64,000 bases of DNA from Calliphora vicina (GCF_958450345.1 NW_027052597.1:437593-501592); one strand, 5' to 3'; counted from the first letter of the stretch, positions 23,818 through 35,474 are shown. Made by a program: numbers and translations. Notes: a model not told the origin generated them from the letters alone.

Positions 23818-24326
23818 TAACTGTAAAGCAGCTTTAAAAGCTATATGTGATCATTGTGGAAATCTTTTCAGTTAAATTATTCATGAGACTTCTAGAAGAT
23901 GGCGCTGTGTATATAAATGTAACAGCGAGTTAGAGTATCGTAGGCGCTATTAGAGTTAACATCAACGTTAAAATGTCTCTATAAGTTTTATTTATGAAAA
24001 ATTAATATTTGTGAATAAGAAACTCTATATCTTTAATAAAATTGCCAATAATGAAAAAATGTAAAACAAATTATGTGTAGAATTTAGTAGCGGCCTTAAA
24101 AATATATTGTAGAATTTAATATTCCTTATTAATTATAATTTAATAATTCCTTTTTTTAGCTCTCCTGAAAACTTGAGGTTTCTATGAATATATGTAGTTC
24201 CTCGATTTGCACTATCTAATATATAAAATTTAAGCAATAATGTCTAATATAAAATATTTATAAAGAAAACAAATTGCAGTTAAGAATTTTTTAAAACGTG
24301 TATTTGTTTGATGTTAAAAGTTGACA
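23818..24326. other. Non-coding DNA with a promoter-like cluster
   Basis: Around 23889-23960 a TTCTAGAA palindrome, GATGGCGCTG, a TATATAAATG box and a GCGAGTTAGAG start-like region occur in promoter order on the plus strand. ATTTAATAAAATTG follows near 24030. It may be the remnant of another LTR, but no ends were found. Confidence 0.35.
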
Positions 24327-24506
24327 TTAACCCTCTAACCGGCAAGGCTGCCTTTAGGCGGGGTATGTTAAATGTATATAATGCTGCTTTATTTGATTAT
24401 TTCTCCCGTTATAACGGTAAATATGTGTAAAGAGACAAACAATTTACTTATTGTGATAAATACGAACGTGCACTTCTCTTTTGTATTTTTTTTTTATTCC
24501 AACGTA

Positions 24507-26639
24507 CAGGTAAATCCCGGTATAACGAACGATATGTTGTCATGCCCATTCGTTAAATTGAAAAATTCGTTATATCGAGATATTTTTTTAATTAAGTTTA
24601 TTTTTATTAGATAAACAAAAAAACACTTATTTTATTCTATAATTAATAATTATTTAATAATGAGATCACAAATAAATATGTAAATGTCTTTCCATATTAT
24701 ACAGCTTATAAAACATCAATCAGCGAGGAAAAAAATCGCTAATTGATGTTTGTTTTTGTCCAATTTGTAATTTTTTTTTGGACTGCTTCTTCCTGGATTT
24801 CACGTAAGACCAATGACTTTGAATAATCGATGTTGTTCTGCTGACTCCACAGAATACATGTTTCAAATGAATTTATTGCATCAGCGTGTTTTATTTTGGT
24901 TTCATTGGTAACATCCACAATTTGTGCAGGTTCATTATTTTCATCGTCTTCCTCCATCTCATATTCTTGACATTCATCTCTATTCCAATCATTTATATCA
25001 TATGTAGTAAAAGTTATCTAAAATAATAAACAACATGAAAATAAATTACAAATTTAAACAAATAGAATGAGGCTTACGTTTGGAAAAACTGAACTTAAAA
25101 GTCGATAACTACGTCTCATGCTAACAATTTCATCCCCCTGCAATAATTGCGCTAATGGGATATCATCCTCCTCGTCGAAATAATCAGTGTTTTGCTGTAA
25201 AATGTTATGCCAACAGTTGGCCAACGTATCCGGCTTTAAATTTGTCCAGGCAAGACTTATCATTAACGTTGCATCATATAGATTCAGACTTTTTAGGAAG
25301 ATTGTAATGTCCTCAGCGCCTGATGAAACAATTTTGGACAATAAACTGTTTCTATATTGCAATTTAACTAAACGTATGGCGTTTTTATCCATAGGTTGGA
25401 TGAGCGGTGTGACATTAGGAGGCATGAATATCGTCCAAATTTGTCCATCTTTAGTAGTTTTTACTAATTGTTCTTCGGGAGGGTGGCTTGGTGCATTATC
25501 CAGGATTAATAAAGCCTTCATTGGAAGGGATTTCGATTCTAAAAATGATTCAACCTGTAAAAAATTAAAATAAAGACTCATAATGAATGAAAATGAAACA
25601 TATCATGCTAACCTCAGGGACAAACATTTCAAAAAACCAGATTTTGAAGATTCCAGAATTCATCCATGCTTTATTTGTGTGAAGATAATTTATAGGCAAC
25701 ACTTTATTACGAAACGAGCGGGGCTTCTTTGCCTACTAGAGAGACCAGTTTCGTCTGCATTGAAAATAATATCTGGTGTTAGATTGTGCTCAACTATAAC
25801 TTCATGCAATTTTTTTTTGAAGGGCTCCACTAAATCAACTCGAGATGATAACTTCTCTCCAGATTCTTTAAGTCTTACACCGAATCTTTTTTTGTATCTA
25901 GACAGCCAACCATCACTTGCATGGAATACACCATTATAAAGCCTTTTTTGTATTTCTATAGCTTTGGTTTTTAAAGCAATTCCATTGACTGGAATGTGTT
26001 TTTTCCTCTGGTCCAGAAACCAGCAATAAAGCTCCTTTTCCATCAGGGGATATTCACCATTCTTTAGTGATCGACGATTTTTTGAACCATTCTTGGTAGC
26101 TTCTAAATTTGATAAAATTTTAGTTTTCATTTTCTTTAAAGTACATATTGACGATTTTGGTATTCCATATTTTACGGAAACTTCATTAAGGCTGGTACCA
26201 TTTTCACATTCATCTAAAATCTTAACTTTTTCTTTCAATGAAATTCTTTTACGGTTTCCCATATTTAATACACGTTAACACTTGCGCACTTAAAAACACA
26301 CTATAAAAGATGAGAGCACGTATTATTAAAGAGAGTAATCATTGAAAAAGTAACGGTACTGCAACGACTTATTTTATTTTCATTCTTTACTACTTTTGTT
26401 TTTTATGATTTGTGTTTGTTATATTGAGCGTACATTTTGCAAAATGTTCGCTATATAAGGTTGTCAATGTTAAACATTTGGTCGTTTGTGTGATTTTGTT
26501 TGTTTTTTCTCTCCATTCGTTATATCGAGCATACAATTTTTGAAACGTTCGCTATATAAGGTTGTTAATGTTAGGAATTTGGCCGTGCGTTAAATCGGAT
26601 TTTCGTTAAAGTGAGATTCGTTATACCGGGATTTGCCTG
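24507..26639 (-). mobile_element. pogo/Tigger-like DNA transposon
   Basis: TIRs CAGGTAAATCCCGGTATAAC and inverse (one mismatch) are flanked by TA (24505-24506 and 26640-26641), as for Tc1/mariner-pogo elements. The ends carry several TTCGTTATA and TTCGCTATATAAGG motifs (26450-26625), probably transposase binding sites. The transposase is on the minus strand with two short introns. Confidence 0.92.
24739..26262 (-). pseudogene. pogo/Tigger transposase, three exons, internally deleted
   Basis: Exon 1 starts at 26262 (MGNRKRISLKEKVKIL). It has a psq-type HTH (residues 5-55), a CENP-B-type HTH (about 65-135) and the first catalytic Asp in NADETGL (about 168). After that a deletion joins the frame, shifted, to a KPRSFRNKVLPINY segment. 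Intron 1 (25555-25612, GTTAGC..TTACAG) and intron 2 (25018-25077, GTAAGC..TTTTAG) splice in frame. Exon 2 carries LDNAPSHP (second Asp) and QPMDKNAI (third Asp). Exon 3 (25017-24739) is an acidic tail beginning ITFTTYDINDW. The frameshift near 25735 and loss of roughly 50-60 residues of the core make it non-functional. The intron calls are inference from splice signals and family alignment. Confidence 0.88.
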
Positions 26640-26737
26640 TATTTTTTTGGCCGGTTATAGGGTTAATTTCAAAAATCATTAAAAATTGTATAACCAAATG
26701 AAAATATGCGTGTAGCATTTTCCCACACTAGTTAAAA

Positions 26738-27332
26738 ACAAGTAAGAGAGCTATATTCGGCTGTGCCGAATCTTATATACCCTTCACCAAATTAAACTTT
26801 AAAATAAATTTTTTTAAATATTTTTAGGTAAACAAAATTTAATTTTTTTTTAATTGTTTTTCAAAAAAATTTTTTTTTTTGGAAATTGTTTTTTAAATTT
26901 TTTTAAAAAAAATTTTTTAAAGTTTTTTTTTGTAGTTTTTAAATTTTCTTTTTTTTGGAAAAAAAATGTATGACAAAAAAAATTTTTTGATGGAAAAAAA
27001 ATTCGGGTTAAAAATATTTTTCCCGATTTTGACCCATTGTAGGTCCAACTTACTATAGCCTTATCTACATCTTTGCAATGGACTTTGAAATATCTATCAT
27101 TAAATATCCATATTGTCTATATTAATGACTTAGTAATCCAGATCAAAAATAGGTCAAAAATCGAGGTTGTCCCGATTTCAACAGACAGACAGACGGACAT
27201 GGCTTAATCGACTCCGCTATCTATAAGGATCCAGAATATATATACTTTATAGGGTCGGAAATGAAAAATGTAGAAATTACAAACGGAATGACAAACTTAT
27301 ATATACCCTTCTCACGAAGGTGAAGGGTATAA
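26738..27332 (+). repeat. Interspersed repeat, family A
   Basis: Starts ACAAGTAAGAGAGCTA, then TTCGGCTGTGCCGAA hairpin, TCTTATATACCCTTCACC, a long A/T-homopolymer body, CAGACAGACAGACGGACATG, ACTCCGCTATCTATAAGG, TATACTTTATAGGGTCGG and ends at a CCCTTCTCACGAAGGTGAAGGG hairpin plus TATAAT. Other copies: 52997-53180, 59874-60395 (decayed) and 62229-63185 (inverted). Non-coding. I do not recognise a named class for it. Confidence 0.8.
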
Positions 27333-28149
27333 TAATAAATCTGATGCGTATGAGTGATAAAGCAATTAAAATTTTAATACGTATACGCTTCGAATAAATG
27401 CTTGTGTTATGATAAGTTTAAGTTCTGTGGCGTATGAGTAATTTTTAGCTAATGCTATCACGGCTGATTCTAGTGGAAGTCTTGTTTTCAAAATCATTTA
27501 TACAACATGTTGTTCATTGTTATGAAAAAAGAAAGTTTTCTGGTAATAAAACTAATCTCATTAATGCGCCTTAAACTCAAAGAACTCAACAGTTTACAGT
27601 TTAAATATTCAAATATTTAAAAAAAAAATAATATATCGACGGCGTTTATCCGAAATGGTTTATCTGCAGATTTTGTAAAAATGAGTTTTTGATGCCAAAC
27701 TATTCCCTGTGATGCACTTTTCCTATGGTATGAAAATCTGATCAAAATGTTGATTTGTTTGCATTTTTTGTTTGTTGTATCTACATAAACACTTTTTTTT
27801 GAAGGCAAAATGGTTTAACTACAATGTATTTGCGAGATTTTCATAGCAGTAGTATATTAAAAATATGTAAGAACGTAATTATTTTAAAACGAATTCAACT
27901 TTTCTGATGAATATTAATAGGCAGATTTGAAATGTGCTTTCAAAATGTTTCTATCTTCAAACAGTTTAACGGAAAAAAATGTTCGATAATTGGGATGGGA
28001 GTTTATTACTTTAGCCAAAAATATATACATACATATATAAGTTAACATAGTGTGCATACACAGAAAAAAATATTTCTTAAACCGTTTCAATTCAAATATA
28101 TATCACATATTGAACTGGTTTCAATTATTTTATAATTGAATCAAGTATT
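27333..28149. other. Non-coding A+T-rich DNA
   Basis: No gene seen. The short minus-strand frame near 27617-27808 has no recognisable domain. Confidence 0.5.
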
Positions 28150-28474
28150 CATGTGCTTAAAAACAACATTTTTTGATATTTTCTATTGAATTTTGAGTTT
28201 TGAATTTTGAATTTGATAATTTTGACAATTGAATATACAATTTTCGTTATTGGTTGAAATTTAAATACAAAAATTATTGAATAGATAATTTTCGTAATTG
28301 AAAACACATTTTTGTTATTTTTTGTGTTTTCAAGTACGAAAATTATCTATTCAATAATTTTTGTATTTAAAGTTCAACCAATAACGAAAACTGTATATTC
28401 AATTGTCAAAATTATCAAATTCAAAACTCAAAATTCAATAGAAAATATCATAAAATTTTGTTTTTGAGCACATG
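28150..28474. repeat. 325-bp hairpin element
   Basis: CATGTGCTTAAAAACA at the left is mirrored by TTTTTGAGCACATG at the right. The arms pair almost continuously for about 150 bases (for example ATTATTGAATAGATAATTTT with its inverse), leaving only a short ATTTTTTGTG loop. It is highly A+T-rich. The structure is that of a foldback MITE; the target duplication was not determined. Confidence 0.75.
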
Positions 28475-30062
28475 ATGTTTGAGAGATTTTCGGCCGTATA
28501 ATGTATTTTCTTTTATTTCCTTAAATTTTAAATTGCATTCATTTAATAAATTGGTTATATCTGCCAAAAATTCTTAATCTAAACATTCTTTATTTTGTTC
28601 TTATTTTAAGTGTTTGACATTATGTTTGCTGGGTAGCTCTCTCACCAATACAATGACAGTTTTAGTTTTGGCAAACCCTGAATTAAAATAATATTAGTTA
28701 TTACATTTTTATTGCGGAACATAGTTATGTTAAAACCAAGTACCACCAGATATAAAACTAGTTCATTGATTATGTGTATTCGAGTTGTTTTGTATTTACA
28801 AGGATTCTTAATTGGAATATGGGCAAATTTGCTCAACTCGGGCCTATAAAATTTTTAAATAAAATCACCCAAAAAGCTGTTCTTAAGTACATAGTACCTA
28901 CATATGTATATGGTGACAAATGTATGTCGTATGGCTGGTGACGAATTTGAATAACAATAATACATTTTAAAAATAACATAGAGAAACGCTACCTTAAGAT
29001 ACTGTTTGGAATATTTTTTGTATTTAAATGCTGTTTTATTAATGGACTACATCAAATATTTTAAAATACAAAAAACAAAATATAAAAAAATTTTAAATCC
29101 TATTTAATGATGATGTTGATGATGACATAAATACATATGTTTATTATCACTAGAAAAATGTATATGACAGCGGTAGCAATGTATAGTTATTGCTAAACAT
29201 TCTAAATACAACACTAAGCATACATACATAATAGGGTGACCCTTATTTTGGAATTTTCGATATTTCATTTGCCCATAGATGTTTAGATATCAAATTGTTT
29301 TGCCATCGATAACCCATTATAACTTGATACCAACAAAAATCATAAAATTCCATGCTTATGAGAACCAATCAAATTGGTTCTAATAAATGAGGATTAAAAG
29401 TGCAAATTTTATTAAATTATTAAAAATATGTAACATAAATCATATGTCTAAATAACGTGTATTTTGTTGTTGCGAGAGTTAGGGTTTTGACAACAGATTT
29501 AGGTTTTTAACAATTACGTCTCGTCTCTGTGTTACCCTATGGTTGTACCTATAATGGATTAGCGTGAAAACCGATATGCCATTAAAGAATTTAATGGAAA
29601 TTTTGAAAACAAATATCTTCAAATTATTTCGAAAAACAAGTTACGTAGCCTGTTTTGTTGATATTTAATTTCAGATTTCATTGGACTGCTCATTTACGAT
29701 TTAGTAATTTAAAATTTCTGGGACATTACTAAACCCTTTAAAAATTATAAAAAAATATAAAATACATGCAATTTGAAAGTTAAGAACAATTGGATTCTAT
29801 TGGACCATAACTATAAAAAAAACCATACCATACGTCAAAAATAAAGTTTTTAAACAATTTTGTGACCAAAAATTCAATTTCCTAGAAATCCACAAATTTT
29901 ATATTGTTGCCAACCTTATAATAGGTTTTATTAGAATAGAGCAATTTTTATTAATTTCGATAAAAAAAATATTTTGAAAATCAAAAATTTGGGATTTGTC
30001 ACATGATTTCATTTTATATCGAATTATAATGGGTTATTGATGTCAGACAATTTTTATATTAT
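28475..30062. other. Non-coding DNA with a spaced inverted repeat
   Basis: No gene seen. CATCGATAACCCATTATAA near 29303 has an inverse near 30026-30044 (TTATAATGGGTTATTGATG), with weaker symmetry outward on both sides until the Helitron at 30066. This looks like an older TIR element whose right end was cut by the Helitron. TAGGGTGACCC at 29233 could be its left tip. Confidence 0.45.
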
Positions 30063-30065
30063 ATA

Positions 30066-31088
30066 CTAGCTGACCCGACAGACGTTGTCCTGTCCAAGTT
30101 AAAAAAAATGCTTGTGTTCGATTTGTGAATTTGTGTGAAGGGTAAAAATAGTTAAAAAGAAAAAAACAAACAACAGAATACATGTAAATCAATGTACATT
30201 TTATGAGTTTTTATATAAGCAATCGAATTTTGGTCGGAAAAATTAGTGATCACAGATCGAGCTCCTTTTCTTGATTAAACGCTTACTGGCCAAGTTATTA
30301 AATTTAGATATTTTGAGTTTTTATATAAAAAATAGATTTTTGGCTAGAAATATGAGTGATCACAGATCGAGCTCATTTTTTTGATTAAACGCTTATTTGC
30401 CAAGTTATTAGCGAATTTAGATATTTTGAGTTTTTATATAAAAAATCGAATTTTGTTCAGAAATATGAGTGATCACAGATCGAGCTCCTTTTTTTGATTA
30501 AACGCTTATTTGCCAAGTTATTAGCGAATTTAGATATTTTGAGTTTTTATATAAAAAATCGAATTTTGGTCAGAAATATAAGTGATCACAGATCGAGCTC
30601 TTTTTCTTGATTAAACGCTTATTGGCCAAGCTATTGTGATTTTTTATATAAGTATATATATATATTAATATGATTGATCACAGACCGATGTATTTTGCAG
30701 ATGTATTTAATTTAGTGGACGTGGACAATTTTTATTTATGTAAAAACTTTTGCGGACTATGTATTGCGAACATTTAAAAAAAATTAGTTATATCGGTCCA
30801 GGCGTCCTGGGATTTTAGATATATCGAAAAAAATTGGCGTGGTCAGAATAATAAATCAGTAAAAACTTAAAACGAAAAATTAGCCAAATCGGTGTAGCCG
30901 TTTTCCGATTTTAGATAAATCGAAAAAAGTGGGCGTAAAAGTAGGCGTGGTCAATTTTTCATTCCGTAAAAACCTAAGTTGGGCTATGACCAACATTTAA
31001 AAAAAAAAAGTTTGTCTAAATCGGTCCGGCCGTCCTCTACTGATGCAATTACCAGCGAACGACATTTGATTTTTATTTATATATGTAG
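30066..31088 (-). mobile_element. Non-autonomous Helitron (minus strand), both ends visible
   Basis: On the minus strand the element begins TCTACATATATAAATAAAAA after an A (31088). It ends with a GACAG..CTGTC hairpin (30094-30077), GGGTCAG and CTAG followed by T (30066/30065). TC start, hairpin, CTAG end and A|T target are all Helitron hallmarks. It has four tandem units of about 112 bp at 30205-30650 and phrases like AAATCGGTCCGGCCGTCC. No Rep/helicase coding. Confidence 0.85.
30205..30650. repeat. Four ~112-bp tandem repeats inside the Helitron
   Basis: Units start at about 30205, 30316, 30428 and 30541 with GAGTTTTTATATAA. Each holds AGTGATCACAGATCGAGCTC and TTGATTAAACGCTTA..GCCAAG. Units 2-4 are close to identical; unit 1 lacks a few bases. 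A diverged trace of the motif (TTTTTTATATAAAATATAAGTGATCACA) is split over 60636-60662. Confidence 0.85.
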
Positions 31089-31329
31089 ATAGATTGATTT
31101 TTATTCAACATTAATTTTTTTGTGTTAAACGTAAATATCACCTTAATAATAGAAAAACAATTTTTTAACTTTTTCTGAAATTTGGTAGCCTCGAAAATGA
31201 TTTTTATGATATGTTGTAGTGGAAATTTTAAACAAAAATAAACAAAAATATTTATTAATTTTAGTGTAAAATAACAACCAAACGGTAACACTGAAATCAG
31301 TTGATTTATTTAATTTATGAAAAAATATA

Positions 31330-32459
31330 TGAGGGGCTTAGAGCACAAGGGGTTCAAGTGCCTTTTTTTCTCAAACTGAGTTAACATATGGAGTTAGTAG
31401 GTAAAGTTCAGAGAAGTTCATAGCACAAGAGTTGAATGTGGGATTCTCATCCGTTAGCGAGATATGGCGACCAATTCTAGCACTTGTCATTAAAATACCT
31501 GTTTCGGTTGGAGAACAAGGCGTACATGAGCACTTAAACCCCTTGTGCTCTAAGCAAATATTAAAATTCATTTTTCACATGGACTGATTTAGTGAATTCA
31601 GATGAGTGATCAGCTAAAATCTAGCAATTAATTCCATCACTTGTTTTCAAAACACCTGTTTCAAATACCTTTGTGGATTATTTTCCAAAAAAGAAAAACA
31701 TAAAATAATGGAATCGAGTATATTAATAATTGTTGATTTTTTATTATTTATGGTACGTAAAATCATTAAAAATAAGTGAATCTGAAAATAATATTGACGA
31801 ATTTTCTGAATCTGACCATATTATACAAAGATGATCTTATGAATGTGCAAGAAAACTTCAGCAAACTAAATCTGAAAGCTCGAAATGTTGACCGAGTCGT
31901 GTAGTTACTACCACAACTTCCTACAAAAAACAGCGTCAAAACAATAATATTCCAGAAATTCAAGAACCTAAAGGATCTTCTTTGCTATATACCACCAATT
32001 TACCATGAATGGTTTAAAGCACTTCCTCACGATGGAATGGAATAAATTCCGGAAAGAATAGAAAGTCAAGGTGAGGATGACCCCGATGATGTCATGGAAT
32101 CTGATTATGACGACTAAAAAATGTAACAAAGAACCATAAAAGCTTTTCTTAATAAAATGTTAATAAAAAAATTGAGTCTATGTGGTTTTCTTATTAGGTA
32201 ATTCAGAACTTTGAAAAAAATTAAAGCACTAGGGGTATAAGTTGACTTTCCTCACTTCAAAGGTAAGTTCTGCGTATTTGTATATGTAAAATATGGTATT
32301 TTTTATCGTGTTAGATTAAAATATATCTCAGGATCTCCATTAATTAAAAAGCAATATTCCAGATAGCATCTAAAATTTTTTATTGTAAATTAACTTTAAC
32401 CTCATTTTTCTCATTATTAAACATTAGTCACTTGAATCCCTTGTGCTCTAAGCCCCTCA
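31330..32459 (+). mobile_element. TIR element (GAGGGGCTTAGAGC ends), class uncertain
   Basis: About 30-bp TIRs read GAGGGGCTTAGAGCACAAGG (31331) and the inverse at 32458, with one mismatch. Flanks read ATAT on both sides, fitting either a TA duplication (Tc1/mariner-like) or a 4-bp ATAT one. Internal partial copies of the tip occur at 31536-31554 (inverted) and 32223-32235. Near 31950-32117 a broken plus-strand frame ends with an acidic tail (GEDDPDDVMESDYDD) and stop, followed by AATAAAA, which looks like the end of a transposase gene. Confidence 0.75.
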
Positions 32460-32726
32460 TATGTAATTTGTTTTAAATATTTGTCAATTGTTTGCATTTT
32501 TAAACAAGTCAGACATTAGTTTGCTATTGTTCGCTGAACTATTAATTTTACATATTAAGAATAGACTATGGAATGTTTTGTTTTGATCTGTTTCTTTTGG
32601 CATTTTCGAGGCTTGACAAGATAAACTTACGACTTTGCTAAATCTGTGTTCACAACCACATTAGTTGTATCATACAACGTATAACATACAACTACGTTGT
32701 GAATTGGACAAATATATATTCTGTAA

Positions 32727-32730
<4 letters not shown>
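32460..32730. other. Short non-coding spacer
   Basis: A+T-rich sequence without a recognisable feature, between the TIR element and the ATGT tract. Confidence 0.5.
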
Positions 32731-32759
<29 letters not shown>

Positions 32760-33182
32760 TGTATGTATGTATGTATGTATGTATGTATGTATGTATGTAT
32801 GTATGTATGTATGTATGTATGTATGTATGTATGTATGTATGTATGTATGTATGTATGTATGTATGTATGTATGTATGTATGTATGTATGTATGTATGTAT
32901 GTATGTATGTATGTATGTATGTATGTATGTATGTATGTATGTATGTATGTATGTATGTATGTATGTATGTATGTATGTATGTATGTATGTATGTATGTAT
33001 GTATGTATGTATGTATGTATGTATGTATGTATGTATGTATGTATGTATGTATGTATGTATGTATGTATGTATGTATGTATGTATGTATGTATGTATGTAT
33101 GTATGTATGTATGTATGTATGTATGTATGTATGTATGTATGTATGTATGTATGTATGTATGTATGTATGTATGTATGTATAT
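32731..33182. repeat. (ATGT)n microsatellite, 450 bp
   Basis: About 113 uninterrupted ATGT copies. All frames through it are open and produce long YIHT or MYVC repeat translations on both strands, which are not genes. Confidence 0.98.
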
Positions 33183-34590
33183 AAAAACTGAAAAAGTGAA
33201 TAGAAAACATACATTCGGTTTCAATAAACAATTTGACAATGGCAAAAAAAAACAATCAGAGTCAAATTCATTTCATACTACAAGCTAATTGGGAGCCTAG
33301 TTTTCGCCGCAATATTAGCCTAAAACATACCTAAAACATTAAAAAATTAAATATAATCAGTTTAAACTATTAGTTTTGTCTTTAAAATGTTGTAATATGA
33401 TCTAAATACTTTCACATAGTAACATTTTATTATTTTCTTCTATTCAAATCAAATTCTTCTATTCAAAAAAGTTTCAAGGGTTTTTTGTATTTTTGTGTTT
33501 TCAGTCGTGGTAGCGATTCTCGTGGAATTGCCCATATGGGAGTGTGTATTTTCTCTCTTGTTATTGCTTTGTATTGTTGTCATAATTTTGAACATCCCAG
33601 TAGTTATTTCGATGTTCTTTATCATCATTTACTTGTTATACTACAGTTGTTGTTTCTGCTGTTGTTATTTTTGGTATGTATGAATGTGAGTATTCTATCA
33701 TTTTTATCATTTTAAGAAATTGATAGTCTTGTTAGCCATTAACTATAATGAATATGACGCCATCTTTATATGATACATTCGTACTCCCTATTCTTTCTTG
33801 ATATAGTCAACCAGCCAGCCATTTAGCCAACCAACCAGCCCAGTCGTCAGTGATTCGTTCGTTCTTTCGTTCATTCCCTCATTCATTTGGTTTTAACGGC
33901 TGTTATTTAAGTGAATTATTGTTTTATTGAAAGTCATAAAAACATGAAATGAAATTGGGAATTTATATTGTTGTTCCTTTTCTTGTTTTTTGTTATCATC
34001 ATACATGTCTATATTGCTTGAAGTTTTCAACATTAATAGCAACGACAACTAATATCAAATATAAATTTCTAGTAAAAACACAAATCACTAACAAGAAAAT
34101 ATAATATTTAATAACAAAAGCGACAATATAATTTAAAAGAATAAAGAAAAAACGAAAATATAGACGATAAAAACCTTTAAAAACTGCACTTAATGTGACA
34201 TTAAAATAAATGAAAGTTTTTTTTTCTTCTTTAGAATGCAAACAGCAATGTTGTGATCAATATACAAATAAGAAGAAAATAGCAACATGGCGTATTAAAT
34301 ACTTAAAACGGTTGGAATCCTATTACACTTTTAATTAAAGAAACCTAAAGTTAAAAATCTGTGTTCATAAGACCCAACAAACAAGCTAAATTATAAAAAA
34401 AGTGTGTCAATCTGATCTACATATATTTTTGATGAGTTTTCTATATATAAAACATTTTATATACTATATGGGCAAGTCCCAGAAACAGTCTACCAACAAA
34501 AATATTTTTAAATGAATCAAACTTGAAATTTTTTAATTGTAATATTATATTTTATATATAAACAAAATGTATTTCGATGGTCATTCATAC
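33183..34590. other. Intron-like non-coding DNA
   Basis: No secure gene. A T/G-rich stretch at 33505-33673 is bounded by TTTTCAG and GTATGT splice-like signals and is open in two frames, but its content is hydrophobic low-complexity. A CCAGCCAACCAACC-type repeat (33810-33842) and TTCGTTCGTTC (33855-33872) follow. Confidence 0.5.
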
Positions 34591-35287
34591 AAAAATGATT
34601 ACCAAATCCAACACTAGCTCAGATATCTTAATTTTATACAAAAAAATTGTATCCCCGACTGGTAATTTAGCGATGGCAGGCACAAGAATAATCTCAAACT
34701 GGCTGCTCAACATGCTACCCAAACCCCCCGACAATTCAGATATAATATAATTAATTCTGCAGATGTAGAACGGCTCTTAAATGAAAAAAGAAGATTTCGC
34801 AGAGAGTGGCAATTGCACAGATCCCCCCAACTAAAATCGAAGCTTAAAGATTGTATAAAAAGACTTAAAAAGCTCTTGGAATTTCGAAAAATGGAATCAT
34901 TGAATAAATATTTAGAAAGCCTGGACGCAACCCCGCAATCGGATTACTCATTATGGCGAGCAACAAAAAGTTATATGTAAGTCCCCCTTGCGAAATTCAA
35001 GTGGTGGTTGGGCAAGAAATGATACTGAAAAGGGAATCAGTTTGTTAATCATTTAAAAAAATTATTTACACCGAACACATCAAACGAAGCAATTGAGTTG
35101 CCACCTGTTGCACCCCATTTTGAAAACACAGTACTATCGAACAAACCCATAGACTTCTAAATATGGTGAGAAAAGCGTTTGAAGAAAAGAAATACTGTTC
35201 CGCACTCTTCATCGACATCTCTCAAGTACTGCACAACCCATTGATGCTGGGGTCCCCCAAGGCAGTATCCTGGGACCTTTTTTATAT

Positions 35288-35466
35288 TTGATATATTCGT
35301 CTGATATGCCAACTAACAATCGCACTCATACATCAACATTTGCTGATGATACTGCTATTCTAAGCATTCATGAAAACCCTCAACAAGCGTCTCGTTACTT
35401 ACAAAACCACATATTTGAATTAGAAAAATGGTTAAAACAATGGAAAATTAAAGTCAACGAGCAAAA
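35288..35466 (+). pseudogene. RT palm fragment (FADD box) of the jockey relic
   Basis: An open stretch with YSSDMPTN, then THTSTFADDTAIL, the catalytic Asp pair of reverse transcriptase, then ELEKWLKQWKIKVNEQKC. It is cut at codon NEQKC-T by the palindromic insertion and resumes after 37813 at HITFTLRRE. Downstream codons in the raw open frame belong to the inserted element. Confidence 0.85.
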
Positions 35467-35474
35467 ATGTACAC

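Larger units (their letters stand above)
24331..26662. mobile_element. Small piggyBac-like element split by a pogo insertion
   Basis: TTAA at 24327-24330 precedes CCCTCTAACCGGC, and GCCGGTTATAGGG precedes TTAA at 26663-26666. TTAA target duplication with CCC..GGG ends is the piggyBac signature. Without the 2.1-kb pogo element inside, the original was only about 197 bp, so it is a non-autonomous MITE. Confidence 0.82.

Noticed and set aside
25187..26278. Plus-strand frames of 61-128 codons
   Set aside because: Shadows of the minus-strand pogo transposase exons.
30205..30650. CRISPR-like regular repeats
   Set aside because: Units are contiguous 112-bp tandem repeats without unique spacers, inside a Helitron, in a eukaryotic context.
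32627..33288. Long open frames of YIHT or MYVC repeats on both strands
   Set aside because: They are translations of the ATGT microsatellite; every frame is open by composition.
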